A model generated the notes under the pieces. That model was given only the letters and a program-made list of their open reading frames with translations, was not told where the DNA came from and made no database searches. From NCBI GenBank assembly GCA_035496935.1, contig DATJED010000010.1, positions 62,001-126,000 on the forward strand: a DNA stretch of 64,000 bases. Reading direction: 5' to 3'. Positions 46,547 to 55,560 of the stretch are shown in pieces; the stretch's first letter is position 1; each line of letters starts with the position of its first letter. A program made the translations under genes and the position numbers. Source of the stretch: Pseudopedobacter sp035496935. Its GTDB lineage: Bacteria > Bacteroidota > Bacteroidia > Sphingobacteriales > Sphingobacteriaceae.

Positions 46547-48664
46547 TTATTTCACAGCTTTAAGTAAAACAACGGAACGGCCACTTACTTCAATCTCTGC
46601 GCTGGCTGAATACTCGTCTTCGTTAGCTTGGGGATCGGCGGTATCGAGAATTTTTACCCATTTTTCTCCGTATTTTGAATTGGGAAGATGATAAACGATA
46701 GGCTCATGATAAGCGTTGAACATAAAGTAAAAATCGTCATCAACTACTTTGTTGCCGTTTTTGTCCTGCGTTCTTAAGCCATGTCCGTTTAAGAATATAG
46801 CAAGTGAGCGGGCAAAGTCATGATTCCAATGTTCGTCGTCCATTTCTTCGCCTTCTGGTAAAAACCAAGCGATATCGGTTAAACCAATTCCTTTGATGGG
46901 CTGGCCTTGGAACCATTTTTTTCTGGCTAAGCTTGGATGAGCTTTACGGATGGCAATGAGCTTTTTTGTAAAATCGAGCAATTCTTTATCAACTGTGTCC
47001 CAGTTTAACCACGAAATTTCATTATCCTGACAGTAGGAATTGTTGTTCCCTTTTTGGGTTCTTCCAAATTCGTCTCCTGCTACCAGCATTGGTACGCCCT
47101 GCGAAAGAAAAAGCGTTGCCAAAAAATTTCTTTTTTGCTGATTCCTAAGTGCAATAATATTTGGGTCATCGGTATCTCCTTCGGCACCGCAGTTCCAAGA
47201 GCGGTTATGAGAGTCTCCATCTTGGTTATCGTCCAAATTGGCTTCGTTATGTTTTTCGTTGTACGAAACCAAATCATTAAGCGTGAAACCGTCATGCGCT
47301 GTGATGAAGTTGATGCTTGCTCCGGGAGTACGGCTATCTTTGTAAAGATCAGGACTACCGGCAAAGCGCTCGGCAAACTCGCCCAACATACTATCTGCAC
47401 CAATCCAATAATCACGTACGCAGTCTCGGTATTTTCCGTTCCATTCTGCCCATTCATTTGGGAAGTTTCCTACTTGGTAGCCTCCCTCGCCAATGTCCCA
47501 AGGCTCGGCAATAAGTTTTACCTGCGAAATAATTGGATCTTGATGGATGATATCGAAAAACGAGCTTAGTTTATCAACCTCATGAAGTTCGCGGGCAAGC
47601 GTACTGGCTAAATCAAACCTAAAACCGTCCACATGCATTTCGGTAATCCAATAACGCAAACTGTCCATAATTAAACGTAAAACCGTGGGCATTCTGGCGT
47701 TCAAGGTGTTTCCTGTGCCGGTATAATCCATATAATAACGCATGTCATCCTCTTTTAAACGGTAATAGTTGAAATTATCAATCCCTTTAAAAGAAAGTGT
47801 TGGCCCTAATTGGTTGCCTTCTGCCGTGTGGTTGTAAACTACATCTAAAATTACCTCTAAACCTGCTTTATGAAGCTCCTTTACCATATTTTTAAACTCA
47901 GTAACCTGTTCGCCGAAAGTACCACTAGCGCTGTAACGTACATCTGGCGAGAAAAAGTTAATGGTATTGTAACCCCAATAATTGCTTAGTCCTTTCTCTT
48001 GCAAAAAGCGGTCGTTTACAAACTGATGCACCGGTAACAGCTCAACAGAAGTAACGCCCAATTCTTTGAAATAAGAAATGCTGCTAGGGTGAGACATTGC
48101 TTGGTAGGTTCCACGGATTTCTTCTGGTATATCCGGATGCTGTTTTGTAAAGCCTTTTACATGGGTTTCGTAAATAACGGTTTCATGCATCGGGATATCA
48201 GGTTTTATGTCGCCATCCCAATTAAATTGATTATCAATTACAACAGATTTTGGGATAAATGGAGCGCTATCAACATCGTTAAAACTTAAATCCTCGCCTT
48301 CATCGCCCACGGTGTAGCCAAATAAAGCGTCATCCCATTCTATGGTTCCAGAAATTGCTTTCGCATAAGGATCAATCAATAGCTTATTAGGGTTAAACCG
48401 ATGTCCGTTTTGTGGCTCATACGCACCATGCACCCTGTAACCATAAAGTTGACCGGCTTTTATACCGGAAAGGCGGATATGCCAAACGTTATGGGTAACC
48501 TCAGTTATATTAAACTTGGCAGATTCTACTGAATCATTTGCTCGGTCAAAAAGGCACAATTCAACCGCTGATGCGTTTTCGCTGAAAATCGCAAAATTTA
48601 CTCCTTCGTTGTCCAGCGTTGCTCCCAAAGGGTAGGGTTCGCCTGGGTAAATGTTTATTTCCAT
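46547..48664 (-). CDS. glgX: Glycogen-debranching enzyme (GlgX/TreX isoamylase type)
   Basis: A 705-aa GH13 debranching enzyme that hydrolyses alpha-1,6 branches. The N-terminal CBM48 domain (YPLGATLDNEGVNFAIFSENA) is followed by the barrel: EVILDVVYNHTAEG, HVDGFRFDLASTLARE (Asp about residue 348), KLIAEPWDIGEGGYQVG (Glu about 386) and INFITAHDGFTLNDLVSYNEKHN (Asp about 458). That full set is typical of GlgX/TreX. With TreZ and TreY next door its job is probably to supply linear maltodextrin for trehalose synthesis; in the TreX-TreY-TreZ route it would be called treX. Confidence 0.93.
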   Translation of the reverse strand: MEINIYPGEPYPLGATLDNEGVNFAIFSENASAVELCLFDRANDSVESAKFNITEVTHNVWHIRLSGIKAGQLYGYRVHGAYEPQNGHRFNPNKLLIDPYAKAISGTIEWDDALFGYTVGDEGEDLSFNDVDSAPFIPKSVVIDNQFNWDGDIKPDIPMHETVIYETHVKGFTKQHPDIPEEIRGTYQAMSHPSSISYFKELGVTSVELLPVHQFVNDRFLQEKGLSNYWGYNTINFFSPDVRYSASGTFGEQVTEFKNMVKELHKAGLEVILDVVYNHTAEGNQLGPTLSFKGIDNFNYYRLKEDDMRYYMDYTGTGNTLNARMPTVLRLIMDSLRYWITEMHVDGFRFDLASTLARELHEVDKLSSFFDIIHQDPIISQVKLIAEPWDIGEGGYQVGNFPNEWAEWNGKYRDCVRDYWIGADSMLGEFAERFAGSPDLYKDSRTPGASINFITAHDGFTLNDLVSYNEKHNEANLDDNQDGDSHNRSWNCGAEGDTDDPNIIALRNQQKRNFLATLFLSQGVPMLVAGDEFGRTQKGNNNSYCQDNEISWLNWDTVDKELLDFTKKLIAIRKAHPSLARKKWFQGQPIKGIGLTDIAWFLPEGEEMDDEHWNHDFARSLAIFLNGHGLRTQDKNGNKVVDDDFYFMFNAYHEPIVYHLPNSKYGEKWVKILDTADPQANEDEYSASAEIEVSGRSVVLLKAVK

Positions 48665-48700
48665 ATATTTTTTTGTGGATTTTATTTTTTATTTTATTAA

Positions 48701-49189
48701 TTAAGCATGTTTGGTGACTGCATCAATCAAAAGCGTACAGGTTTCTTGCAAAGTATGTTCGTTTATTGTAGCTACGTCGCCTTTAAAATATTTTTCTATA
48801 GCAAATTCTTTTTGTTTGATGATGATGTGGATGAAAATGGTGCCTACCGGCTTTTCTGGTGTTTCGCTTCCGCCGGGCGTATTTAATCCTGTAGTTGCTA
48901 CTAAGCAATCAGCAGGAATAAGTTTTGCCAAACCTTGGACCATTGCTTTTGATACTTCTGCCGATTCGGGGGTGTATTTGTCAAGCATTTCTTGTGTTAG
49001 ACCTAACAAGTCTTTTTTTATTTCAGCATCATACGCTACAATACCACCTTTAAAAAAATCGCCACAACCGGGTAAAGCGCCAAATGCACTGCAAAGGAAT
49101 CCGGCGGTTACACTTTCTGCAAATGCCAAAGTGAGCTTTTGCTTTTTGAGTGTTTCTGCACAAGCTTGTAGTATAGAGTTATTTGCCAT
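48701..49189 (-). CDS. pncC: CinA C-terminal family, nicotinamide-nucleotide amidase
   Basis: A 162-aa stand-alone CinA C-terminal domain, with family motifs LAFAESVTAGFLCSAFGALPG, FFKGGIVAYDAEIK and VATTGLNTPGGSETPEKPVGT. Such proteins deamidate nicotinamide mononucleotide to nicotinate mononucleotide, recycling NAD breakdown products. The N-terminal MoaB-like half of full CinA is absent, as in E. coli PncC. It lies 36 nt upstream of glgX on the same strand and may share its transcript; there is no obvious functional link with trehalose. Confidence 0.88.
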   Translation of the reverse strand: MANNSILQACAETLKKQKLTLAFAESVTAGFLCSAFGALPGCGDFFKGGIVAYDAEIKKDLLGLTQEMLDKYTPESAEVSKAMVQGLAKLIPADCLVATTGLNTPGGSETPEKPVGTIFIHIIIKQKEFAIEKYFKGDVATINEHTLQETCTLLIDAVTKHA

Positions 49190-49299
49190 TTAAGTTGTTT
49201 TATACTTTGTTTCGTTATGTGAATCCGCCTACCAGTAACTTTTTCTTGTAATCATCTTTTATACAAATTATTACAAAAGCAGAGCCGTTTTGTCTTGCC

Positions 49300-49346
49300 G
49301 AGCGGAGTCGAAGCATGAAGCCCAACGCTCCCCTTCGACTCCGCTC
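49300..49346. repeat. Long inverted repeat with 14-bp perfect arms
   Basis: GAGCGGAGTCGAAG (49300-49313) and CTTCGACTCCGCTC (49333-49346) are perfect complements around a 19-nt centre, followed by AGGGTGACA. The block is much richer in G and C than its surroundings. The CTTCGACTCCGCTCAGG string is one I recall as a dispersed palindromic repeat in several Bacteroidota genomes; this was not searched. The remaining 49190-49676 gap shows no gene. Confidence 0.75.
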
Positions 49347-49676
49347 AGGGTGACACCCTTGTATTGGTTACAAATGCTCGGCCTGTGATGTATATCCCAC
49401 GGTATTCTAAGCGGTGTTCCAAGCCGAGAAAAACCGGTGCTTTCATAAGTAAATTTTATACAGTGTAGATGGCGGTTTAATACAAAACATCTGCCAAATT
49501 ATAGGTTTGTCGGCGGTAGCTTATCAAAATAATTCTTCGAGCTATTTTGGAGGTCTGATGGAGAAAAATGATATTAATTCAAAAGTTTAAGCGTTGGCGC
49601 AGTTTTTGACTTTTTTAGGTAATTCAAACGTTTCGGGGTTTCGGGAAATCCCATTTAACACCCTAATTAATCTAAA

Positions 49677-50186
49677 ATGACTAAAAAAAAGCATAATTTT
49701 TTTGATAGGTTTTCTAATGCAATGACGCAGTTTACCGGAAGTTCGGTTGCTTTTATCTCTGCATTAACAATTATAATAGTTTGGGGAATAAGTGGTCCTT
49801 TCTTTGGCTATTCAGAAACTTGGCAACTCATTATAAACACCGGGACAACGATTATTACTTTTTTAATGGTGTTTTTGATCCAGAAAGCACAAAATAAAGA
49901 CGGCAAGGCTATACACTTAAAATTGAACGAACTTATTGCTGCTGTTAAAGGCGCTAGCAACCGGATGGTAAATATTGAAGATTTAACCGAAGACGACTTA
50001 AATCAGCTCCGAAAGTTTTATAAAAAATTAGCCGAACTGGATGAACGTCGCAATGATTTAGGTGCAAGCCATTCCATTGATGCAGCAGAAGCCTCTCATA
50101 AAAACAAATACGATATTGGAGGAATCCTTAGTCCTGATGTTAAAGAACCACCAATGAAAAAACTTGAAGAGCCGGAGGAAGAGTAA
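49677..50186 (+). CDS. Low-affinity iron permease (Fet4-like) family small membrane protein
   Basis: A 169-aa protein with two membrane helices (TGSSVAFISALTIIIVWGISG and WQLIINTGTTIITFLMVFLIQ), a QNKDGKAIHLKLNELI segment and a charged, Glu-rich tail. The two-helix core and the FLIQxxQNxDxxAIHxKLDE(L/I) stretch are the signature of the bacterial members of the low-affinity iron permease family (PF04120). Yeast Fet4 carries iron with many more helices, so transport by this small protein is not established. Monocistronic. Confidence 0.82.
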   Translation: MTKKKHNFFDRFSNAMTQFTGSSVAFISALTIIIVWGISGPFFGYSETWQLIINTGTTIITFLMVFLIQKAQNKDGKAIHLKLNELIAAVKGASNRMVNIEDLTEDDLNQLRKFYKKLAELDERRNDLGASHSIDAAEASHKNKYDIGGILSPDVKEPPMKKLEEPEEE

Positions 50187-50290
50187 AGCTCTGCGCATCA
50201 ATAATATTGGCGTCTGTTTAATATTATATTTAAAATCCGTTTAAAATTTAACTAATCCCAAATTCTAATTTGAATTATGTGTTAAAGTTT

Positions 50291-50782
50291 TCAGTGTTTA
50301 AATTTCACCACAGACACTTCACCGTTTCTTTCCATATATATTTTATCGATATCTTGTAAGTCATTTTGGAAGGTTTGTTTCCGAACTTTCTGTATTACAT
50401 CTTCTTTGTCTACCAACGCTCTGTTCATATTTTTTTCTAGAAAATCTCCGTTCTCGAAGAGCAATATTTTTTTTCCTTCGGTTAAATGGCGGAAGGTTTT
50501 GTTGTGAATGTTGATCCAACTAAAAAGGCGATGAAGAATTACGATAAGAAGACTACAGCAAACCACCGGTAAAAAAGGTGAAGCACCTACAACGGCCCTG
50601 CTAAGTACGCTTCCTAAAAGTATAGAAATAATAAGGTCGAGTGGGCTTTTTAATCCGTAAGAGCGCCTTCCAGATATCCTTAATAGCAATAAGGAAAACC
50701 AAAAAATCACAAAGCCTCTGCAGCACATTTGCAAAATTGTTAAATCTTTTCCAGAGCCGAATAATTCTAAAATTATATTCAT
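50291..50782 (-). CDS. DUF421 (YetF/YcaP-like) membrane protein
   Basis: A 163-aa protein with two or three N-terminal membrane helices (FVIFWFSLLLLRISG, LDLIISILLGSVLSRAVVG, PFLPVVCCSLLIVILHRLFSW) and a roughly 75-residue cytoplasmic domain. R(I/M)SGRRS-G...SPLDLII...GSxxSRAVVG and a C-terminal (R)KQTFQNDLQDIDKIYMERNGEVSVV are DUF421 hallmarks. YetF-type proteins matter for spore or envelope stress in Bacillus but have no defined biochemical role. Monocistronic. Confidence 0.85.
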   Translation of the reverse strand: MNIILELFGSGKDLTILQMCCRGFVIFWFSLLLLRISGRRSYGLKSPLDLIISILLGSVLSRAVVGASPFLPVVCCSLLIVILHRLFSWINIHNKTFRHLTEGKKILLFENGDFLEKNMNRALVDKEDVIQKVRKQTFQNDLQDIDKIYMERNGEVSVVKFKH

Positions 50783-50977
50783 CTAAGAGTTGCTTTAAAA
50801 GGTATAAATCGTATCTTGTTGTGCTTCAAATTCCGTTCCATGGATAATGCTATCTATTTTACGAAAAGCTAAAATATCTATTTTGGATTTGTTGAAACCG
50901 AAATTTGTTTAAATCGTACAAAAATTAATGCAGTTCATGCAACATCTATCAAAAAGCAAAAACTCGTAAGTTCAAAT

Positions 50978-52237
50978 ATGTGGGACAGCACTTGGAAAAC
51001 CGTATTTATCTATATTATAGCAAGTTTAGTTTGGGTTTTAACCAGCGACGAACTCATCCATAAATTAGCGCTTTCGCTAAACGGTAACGATGCTTATTTT
51101 CTTACTGTAAAGGATGTTTTTTATGTAGTAGTAAGCAGCTGTATTTTTTATTTCATTATCCGGTTTCAGAAAAGAGCTTTAGCAAGATCAGAAAAACAAT
51201 ATAAACAGCTCTTTTTTTCTAATCCAAATCCCTTGTGGATATATGATAAAAAAACACTGAAGTTCATGGAAGTCAATAATGCGACTATGCGACATTATGG
51301 TTACAATAGAGAACAGTTTCGTAAGATGACGATAATGGACATTCGGCCAGAGGAAGACAAAGAAAAGGTTGTGCAGGCGGTAAAGGAAAGAGCTCGAGAA
51401 TACCATATTTCTGGCAATTGGCGCCATCGGAAAAAAAGCGGTGAAGTAATCATGGTTTCCATTGCCTCTCATGGAATAGCATTTAATGGCAGAGATTGCG
51501 TAATGGTAATGGCGCAGGACATAACGCTTAATGTTAAACATGAAGCCGAGTTAAAGAAAGCTTACGAAATAGAAAAAGGGTTGAAAGAACAACTCGAAAA
51601 AAGCATAGTATTAACAAAGCAATCTGGCGAAGAAAAGCAAAAATTTGCCGAAGTAATAGATCGGATAAACAATATGGTTATTATTACCAATCCGTACGGC
51701 GAAATTACCTGGGTTAACAGTGCGTTCACAAATTTCACAGGTTATTCTATCGATGAAATAGCGGGTAAAACTCCACAGCAAGTGCTCCATGGGCCAAAAA
51801 CTGATCCTGAAATTCAAAATAAGATCACGGAATCTTTGCAAAAAGGTGAATTTGTGCCTTTTGAAGTTTTAAATTACACAAAAAGCGGCGAGGAGTATTG
51901 GGTAGAGTTTAATCTTTCTGCTATTTACAATGATAAAAATGAAATTGAGCGTTACATAGCGATTCAAAATGTAATAACCGAGCGAAAAGAAAGAGAAGAA
52001 GAAATAAAGGCTTACAATAACGCATTAAGAAAGCTTGCTTGGACTAATTCTCATGCCGTAAGAAAGCCGGTTGCCTCTATACTTGGTTTGGTGGACTTAT
52101 GTAAGCAAACCGATCAAATTGATGAGATTAAAAAACTTCAATCACTTATTGATGTTTGTTCGGTGGAATTAGATAAGTTTATTAGAGAAATGGGAAGAGA
52201 AATTTCTAAATATGAAATCGGAGATTTCGACAAATAA
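50978..52237 (+). CDS. Membrane PAS-PAS protein with phospho-acceptor helix but no kinase ATPase domain
   Basis: A 419-aa protein. Two N-terminal membrane helices (VFIYIIASLVWVLTS and VFYVVVSSCIFYFIIRF) flank a short outer loop. Two PAS domains with PAC extensions follow (about residues 72-185 and 222-336, the second with LHGPKTDPEIQNKI). A coiled linker leads to one histidine box, H359 in AWTNSHAVRKPVASILGL, and the frame ends at 419 with no ATPase domain. The acidic residue after His seen in active kinases is Ala here (HA, not HE). The ending closely parallels that of the GAF-PAS protein at 31849-32961. It converges on a complete kinase gene, which could be a partner. Confidence 0.8.
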   Translation: MWDSTWKTVFIYIIASLVWVLTSDELIHKLALSLNGNDAYFLTVKDVFYVVVSSCIFYFIIRFQKRALARSEKQYKQLFFSNPNPLWIYDKKTLKFMEVNNATMRHYGYNREQFRKMTIMDIRPEEDKEKVVQAVKERAREYHISGNWRHRKKSGEVIMVSIASHGIAFNGRDCVMVMAQDITLNVKHEAELKKAYEIEKGLKEQLEKSIVLTKQSGEEKQKFAEVIDRINNMVIITNPYGEITWVNSAFTNFTGYSIDEIAGKTPQQVLHGPKTDPEIQNKITESLQKGEFVPFEVLNYTKSGEEYWVEFNLSAIYNDKNEIERYIAIQNVITERKEREEEIKAYNNALRKLAWTNSHAVRKPVASILGLVDLCKQTDQIDEIKKLQSLIDVCSVELDKFIREMGREISKYEIGDFDK

Positions 52238-52272
52238 ATTAGCTGATAAAAGGAAGTCTATGTTAAGGCTAA

Positions 52273-53685
52273 TCACTTGCTTATCGGCAAAGTAAACCAA
52301 AACTCAGATCCTTTCCCTTCCTCGCTGTTTACACCTATTTGTCCGTTATGCTTTTTGATGATTTCTGAACAGATGAATAAGCCAAGCCCCAAACCTTCAA
52401 ATACGCCTTTTGGTAAGGTATCTACTCGGTAAAATCTTTCAAAAACCTGTGAGGCCTTTTCTTTTGGGATACCGATACCATGGTCTTTCACACTTACCCT
52501 AACGTATACTTCTTCTTTAGCGGTCGTTATTTCTATCTTTTTATTATCTGGTGAATACTTAAGTGCATTTGTTAAAAAATTGTTCACTACCTGATGGATT
52601 CTGTCCTTGTCTCCGGTAACTGCCGGAATGGACTCATCAAAATTGTAGGTAATCTCACAATCGCAATTTGCAACCTTGACACCATCAACACAGGTACGTA
52701 TGCAATGGTTGATGTCAAAAAGGGCAAAATGATGGTTTAGCTCGCCAGATTTTATTTTAGTAGTATCTAACATGTCAGAAATTAATGTCAATAGCTTGTT
52801 AAGTTGCAAATCCATTTTCTCCAACATCTGTAAATGTTTTTCATTGCCGGTTTCTTTCCTAAACCTGTTGAGCAATATCTGTAGGTAACCTTTTAAAACC
52901 GTTACCGGCGATTTAAGCTCGTGGGTTGCCATGTGCACAAAATCTTCTTTTTGGATGTCTTCTTTGATCTGCCTATCAATATTGTTAAAATGAATGATGA
53001 AGCCGTTAACACTGTCGTCAGACGACAAATCTGCAACGTTTATTTCTACCCATATATCGGTGTCGCTAGTTCTCAATCTTCCTTTCCATTGCTTAACGCC
53101 AGCCTTATGAGCAATTAATTTTAAAAAGTCAAACTCAAATTTTTTCTGATCATTAGGGTGCAGTAGTTCATGAAATTTTGTGGTTTTTAATTCTTCGTTG
53201 GTATATCTTAAAATACTTTGAAAGGCTGGCGTGTAATACGTTAAGTTCAGTTTTTCATCTACAATAGCAAAAGCTTCCTCGGTTTGCTCTACCATTTTTT
53301 TAAACTTAAGCTCTTTTTGCCTAAACTTTTTGAATGCCTGCTGGATGGTCCAAACAAGCCCGGTAGCAACAAATGCTTCAATAACAAAAAGTGCAGAAAA
53401 TAAGTTGTTTGTGGGGTTGCTTTGTTTAGTTATAAAATATGGAGTAACAAAAATGAGACAACTTATAACAATTGATGCTGATAACATGCTGGTAGTGCCA
53501 CCGTAACAGCCGCTGAACATTAAAACCGCGATAAAAAAAACGTATCGCACAATTATGGCATTCTGCGGAGAAAAAACTAGCTGAAAATAGCTCAACCCTA
53601 AAACCAATAAAATTGGCAGAAGTATTTTTAGCCACACGGGCCTTTTATTAATTTTTTTATAATTCCAAAATAGATTGTATGTCAT
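52273..53685 (-). CDS. Sensor histidine kinase (DUF4118-like membrane region, PAS, HisKA, HATPase)
   Basis: A 470-aa sensor. About four N-terminal membrane helices (ILLPILLVLGLSYFQLVF to FSALFVIEAFVATGLVW) resemble the KdpD-type DUF4118 region, followed by a PAS domain (about residues 128-240). HisKA has H255 in MATHELKSPVTVLKGYLQIL. The ATPase domain is complete: N box NFLTNALKYSPDN, G1 DHGIGIPKE, F FERFYRVDT, G2 GLGLGLFICSEI and the final GSEFWFTLPI. No response regulator is adjacent, so the target is unknown. The gap 53686-53976 shows nothing coding. Confidence 0.9.
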   Translation of the reverse strand: MTYNLFWNYKKINKRPVWLKILLPILLVLGLSYFQLVFSPQNAIIVRYVFFIAVLMFSGCYGGTTSMLSASIVISCLIFVTPYFITKQSNPTNNLFSALFVIEAFVATGLVWTIQQAFKKFRQKELKFKKMVEQTEEAFAIVDEKLNLTYYTPAFQSILRYTNEELKTTKFHELLHPNDQKKFEFDFLKLIAHKAGVKQWKGRLRTSDTDIWVEINVADLSSDDSVNGFIIHFNNIDRQIKEDIQKEDFVHMATHELKSPVTVLKGYLQILLNRFRKETGNEKHLQMLEKMDLQLNKLLTLISDMLDTTKIKSGELNHHFALFDINHCIRTCVDGVKVANCDCEITYNFDESIPAVTGDKDRIHQVVNNFLTNALKYSPDNKKIEITTAKEEVYVRVSVKDHGIGIPKEKASQVFERFYRVDTLPKGVFEGLGLGLFICSEIIKKHNGQIGVNSEEGKGSEFWFTLPISK

Positions 53686-53976
53686 ATAGTAGATAGTTTT
53701 TCATGTTCTAAATAATAAAAAAAATATTAATATCCAAAGGATTCAAAAAAAAATCATAGTCGTATTTGCCCCAAATATTAATTGCTTTTAAAATTGAAAT
53801 CTTTGATTGGTTACAGCTATGAGCTTAAGCTAGGGTATTTAAACGAGGACTAAAAGTCTGAAACGTTTTGATACAAGGTTTTTCATTTCCGCAGTTTATA
53901 AGACTTTACGGAAGTTACAAAAAAAGGCACAAACTTTGACTAAGTGAATGAATCTATCTTCAATTAAACAAATACC

Positions 53977-54102
53977 ATGTCAACAACAAAAGTAAAAAAA
54001 GGCGCTAAAGAAGAAGCTTCTAAAGTGTCTAAAAACGATAAAGCGCTTAAACAGCAAAAAAGTGAGAACGCAAAAGGTTTGAGCGACGCAAAAAAAGCCT
54101 GA
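53977..54102 (+). CDS. Tiny lysine/alanine-rich protein (41 aa)
   Basis: A short open frame, ATG to TGA, of 41 codons. The product has 14 Lys, with Ala, Ser and Glu making up much of the rest (KKGAKEEASKVSKNDK near the start). No hydrophobic segment and no Cys or Trp. It lies 46 nt before a DUF6496 gene of similar composition and direction, which supports it being real. The composition resembles small nucleic-acid-associated or hydrophilic stress proteins, but no family is recognised. Confidence 0.5.
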   Translation: MSTTKVKKGAKEEASKVSKNDKALKQQKSENAKGLSDAKKA

Positions 54103-54148
54103 CGTTCTTGAAAAATTTATCTATCTATTAATCTTAAAAACTAAAACT

Positions 54149-54322
54149 ATGGCAAAGTACTCAGAAAAAGCCGGAGAAAAAGTAGAAGAAACCATGCATG
54201 AAATGAAAGAGGGTAAACTAAAAACCGGATCCGGTAAAAAAGTAACCTCTAAAAAACAAGCGGTGGCCATCGGCTTGTCAGAAGCTAGGAAAGAAGGCGC
54301 TAAAGTGCCAAAGAAAAAGTAG
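54149..54322 (+). CDS. DUF6496-family small basic protein (57 aa)
   Basis: A 57-aa protein starting MAKYSEKAGEKVEETMHEMK, with GKKVTSKKQAVAIGLSEARK in the middle and ending AKVPKKK. The VTSxKQAIAIGLSEARKEG core is the recognisable part of DUF6496, a family of small lysine-rich proteins common in Bacteroidota and Proteobacteria. Function unknown; the KQAIAIGLSEAR stretch resembles short DNA- or plasmid-stability-like peptides but nothing is proven. It forms a pair with the 41-aa gene upstream. Confidence 0.8.
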   Translation: MAKYSEKAGEKVEETMHEMKEGKLKTGSGKKVTSKKQAVAIGLSEARKEGAKVPKKK

Positions 54323-54454
54323 GAATCGAAAGAGGGGACTCTATTGAAAATGAGACACATCAAAAGGTAGAGCCTTCTCATTTATTGTCTTAAAAACAGT
54401 CAATTAATGTCTTTTTTTTCAAACAGATTTGTACTTTTACTGTAAATTAAACCT

Positions 54455-55042
54455 ATGGCGCCTCCAATTTTTCAAACCATTTACAACCATCCGCTTTTTA
54501 CATCAGAAGATTTGCAAGAAATTGCGTCACTGCATCAAAAAGTTATTGTGCCAAAAAGCGGTTATCTATTGGAGGAAGGAAAAACGGCCAATGCTTACTA
54601 TCTTGTTGAAAAAGGCTTGATCCGTTTTTATGTACATGATTTTAACGGTAACGAGATCACTACACAGTTTATCTGCGAAAATGAAATAGTGAACGAAGTG
54701 TCCTCCTTATTTCAACGCATTCCATCGGTGCAAAATATCCACGCTATTACTGATGCAGTAGTTTGGAAGATTGATTTTAATGATTTCCAGCATTTATATC
54801 ACAGCATGGAATCTGTAAGGGAATGGGGACGCGAGTGGATGTCGGCACAGCTGTTTCAAATCCAGCAACGTTCTATCGAAATGATTACCCAATCCGCCTC
54901 CATCCGTTATCTGCATTTAATGGAGCATCGGCCACAAATTATCCAACAGGCACCGCTAAAGCAAATAGCTTCATATCTGGGCATTGCAGATACTTCCTTA
55001 AGCCGTATCCGTAAAGAACTGGTAGTTCCTAATATTTCTTGA
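54455..55042 (+). CDS. Crp/Fnr-family transcriptional regulator
   Basis: A 195-aa regulator with a cyclic-nucleotide-binding-like beta-roll at the N-terminus (IVPKSGYLLEEGKTANAYYLVEKGLIRFY ... CENEIVNEVSSLF), a long dimer helix, and a C-terminal helix-turn-helix (APLKQIASYLGIADTSLSRIRKEL). It lacks the Cys cluster of Fnr and the RxS phosphate-cassette of true Crp, so the effector is unknown. Four genes follow on the same strand at short spacing, which it may control. Confidence 0.9.
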   Translation: MAPPIFQTIYNHPLFTSEDLQEIASLHQKVIVPKSGYLLEEGKTANAYYLVEKGLIRFYVHDFNGNEITTQFICENEIVNEVSSLFQRIPSVQNIHAITDAVVWKIDFNDFQHLYHSMESVREWGREWMSAQLFQIQQRSIEMITQSASIRYLHLMEHRPQIIQQAPLKQIASYLGIADTSLSRIRKELVVPNIS

Positions 55043-55102
55043 CTTATGTAAAGTGATTTTAAAGTTTCTATCCCTACTTTCGATAAAGCAAATAGGTAAG
55101 AA

Positions 55103-55543
55103 ATGAAAAATCTAAAAACGGTATCATTCTCGATTTTTATCGATTCGGATAGAGAAAAAATATGGGACGTACTCTGGGATCCTGAAACTTACAAAAAATG
55201 GACGTACGTATTTTCTGAAGGAAGCCATTATAAGGGCGAGATGAAGGAGGGCAATACCATTCAGTTTTTAGGAGAAGATGGCGGAGGCATGAACTCGTAC
55301 ATCGAAAAATTGATCGAGAACGAGCAGATGGTTTTTTCACATCAAAGCGAGTTAAAAAATGGTGTAGAAACCCAGTCAAGCTGGCAAGGCGCAAAAGAAA
55401 TTTATTATCTGAAAAAAGAAACAGATAACAGTACAGAACTACAGGTGGTTGTGGACGTTACCCCAGATATGGAAAGTTATTTCACTGAAGCTTTCCCAAA
55501 AGCATTGACCCTAATTAAACAGCTTTCAGAAGCAAATCACTAA
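55103..55543 (+). CDS. SRPBCC (START/Bet v1-like) domain protein
   Basis: A 146-aa single-domain protein with the helix-grip pattern: a strand FSIFIDSDREKIWDVLWDPE, then WTYVFSEGSHYKG, GNTIQFLGEDGGG, and a long C-terminal helix (YFTEAFPKALTLIKQLSEA). The family binds hydrophobic ligands; AHSA1-type members are common in such stress-responsive operons. No catalytic residue can be assigned. Confidence 0.82.
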   Translation: MKNLKTVSFSIFIDSDREKIWDVLWDPETYKKWTYVFSEGSHYKGEMKEGNTIQFLGEDGGGMNSYIEKLIENEQMVFSHQSELKNGVETQSSWQGAKEIYYLKKETDNSTELQVVVDVTPDMESYFTEAFPKALTLIKQLSEANH

Positions 55544-55560
55544 CCCCTAACGCATAACCT

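Noticed and set aside
47054..47569. 171-codon open frame antisense to glgX
   Set aside because: It lies wholly inside a well-supported GH13 gene with all catalytic motifs on the opposite strand; its Cys/Arg/Phe-rich composition is typical of a shadow frame.
48711..49193. 160-codon open frame antisense to the pncC gene
   Set aside because: It mirrors almost exactly a clear CinA-family gene on the other strand and its product has no family features; it is a codon-bias shadow.
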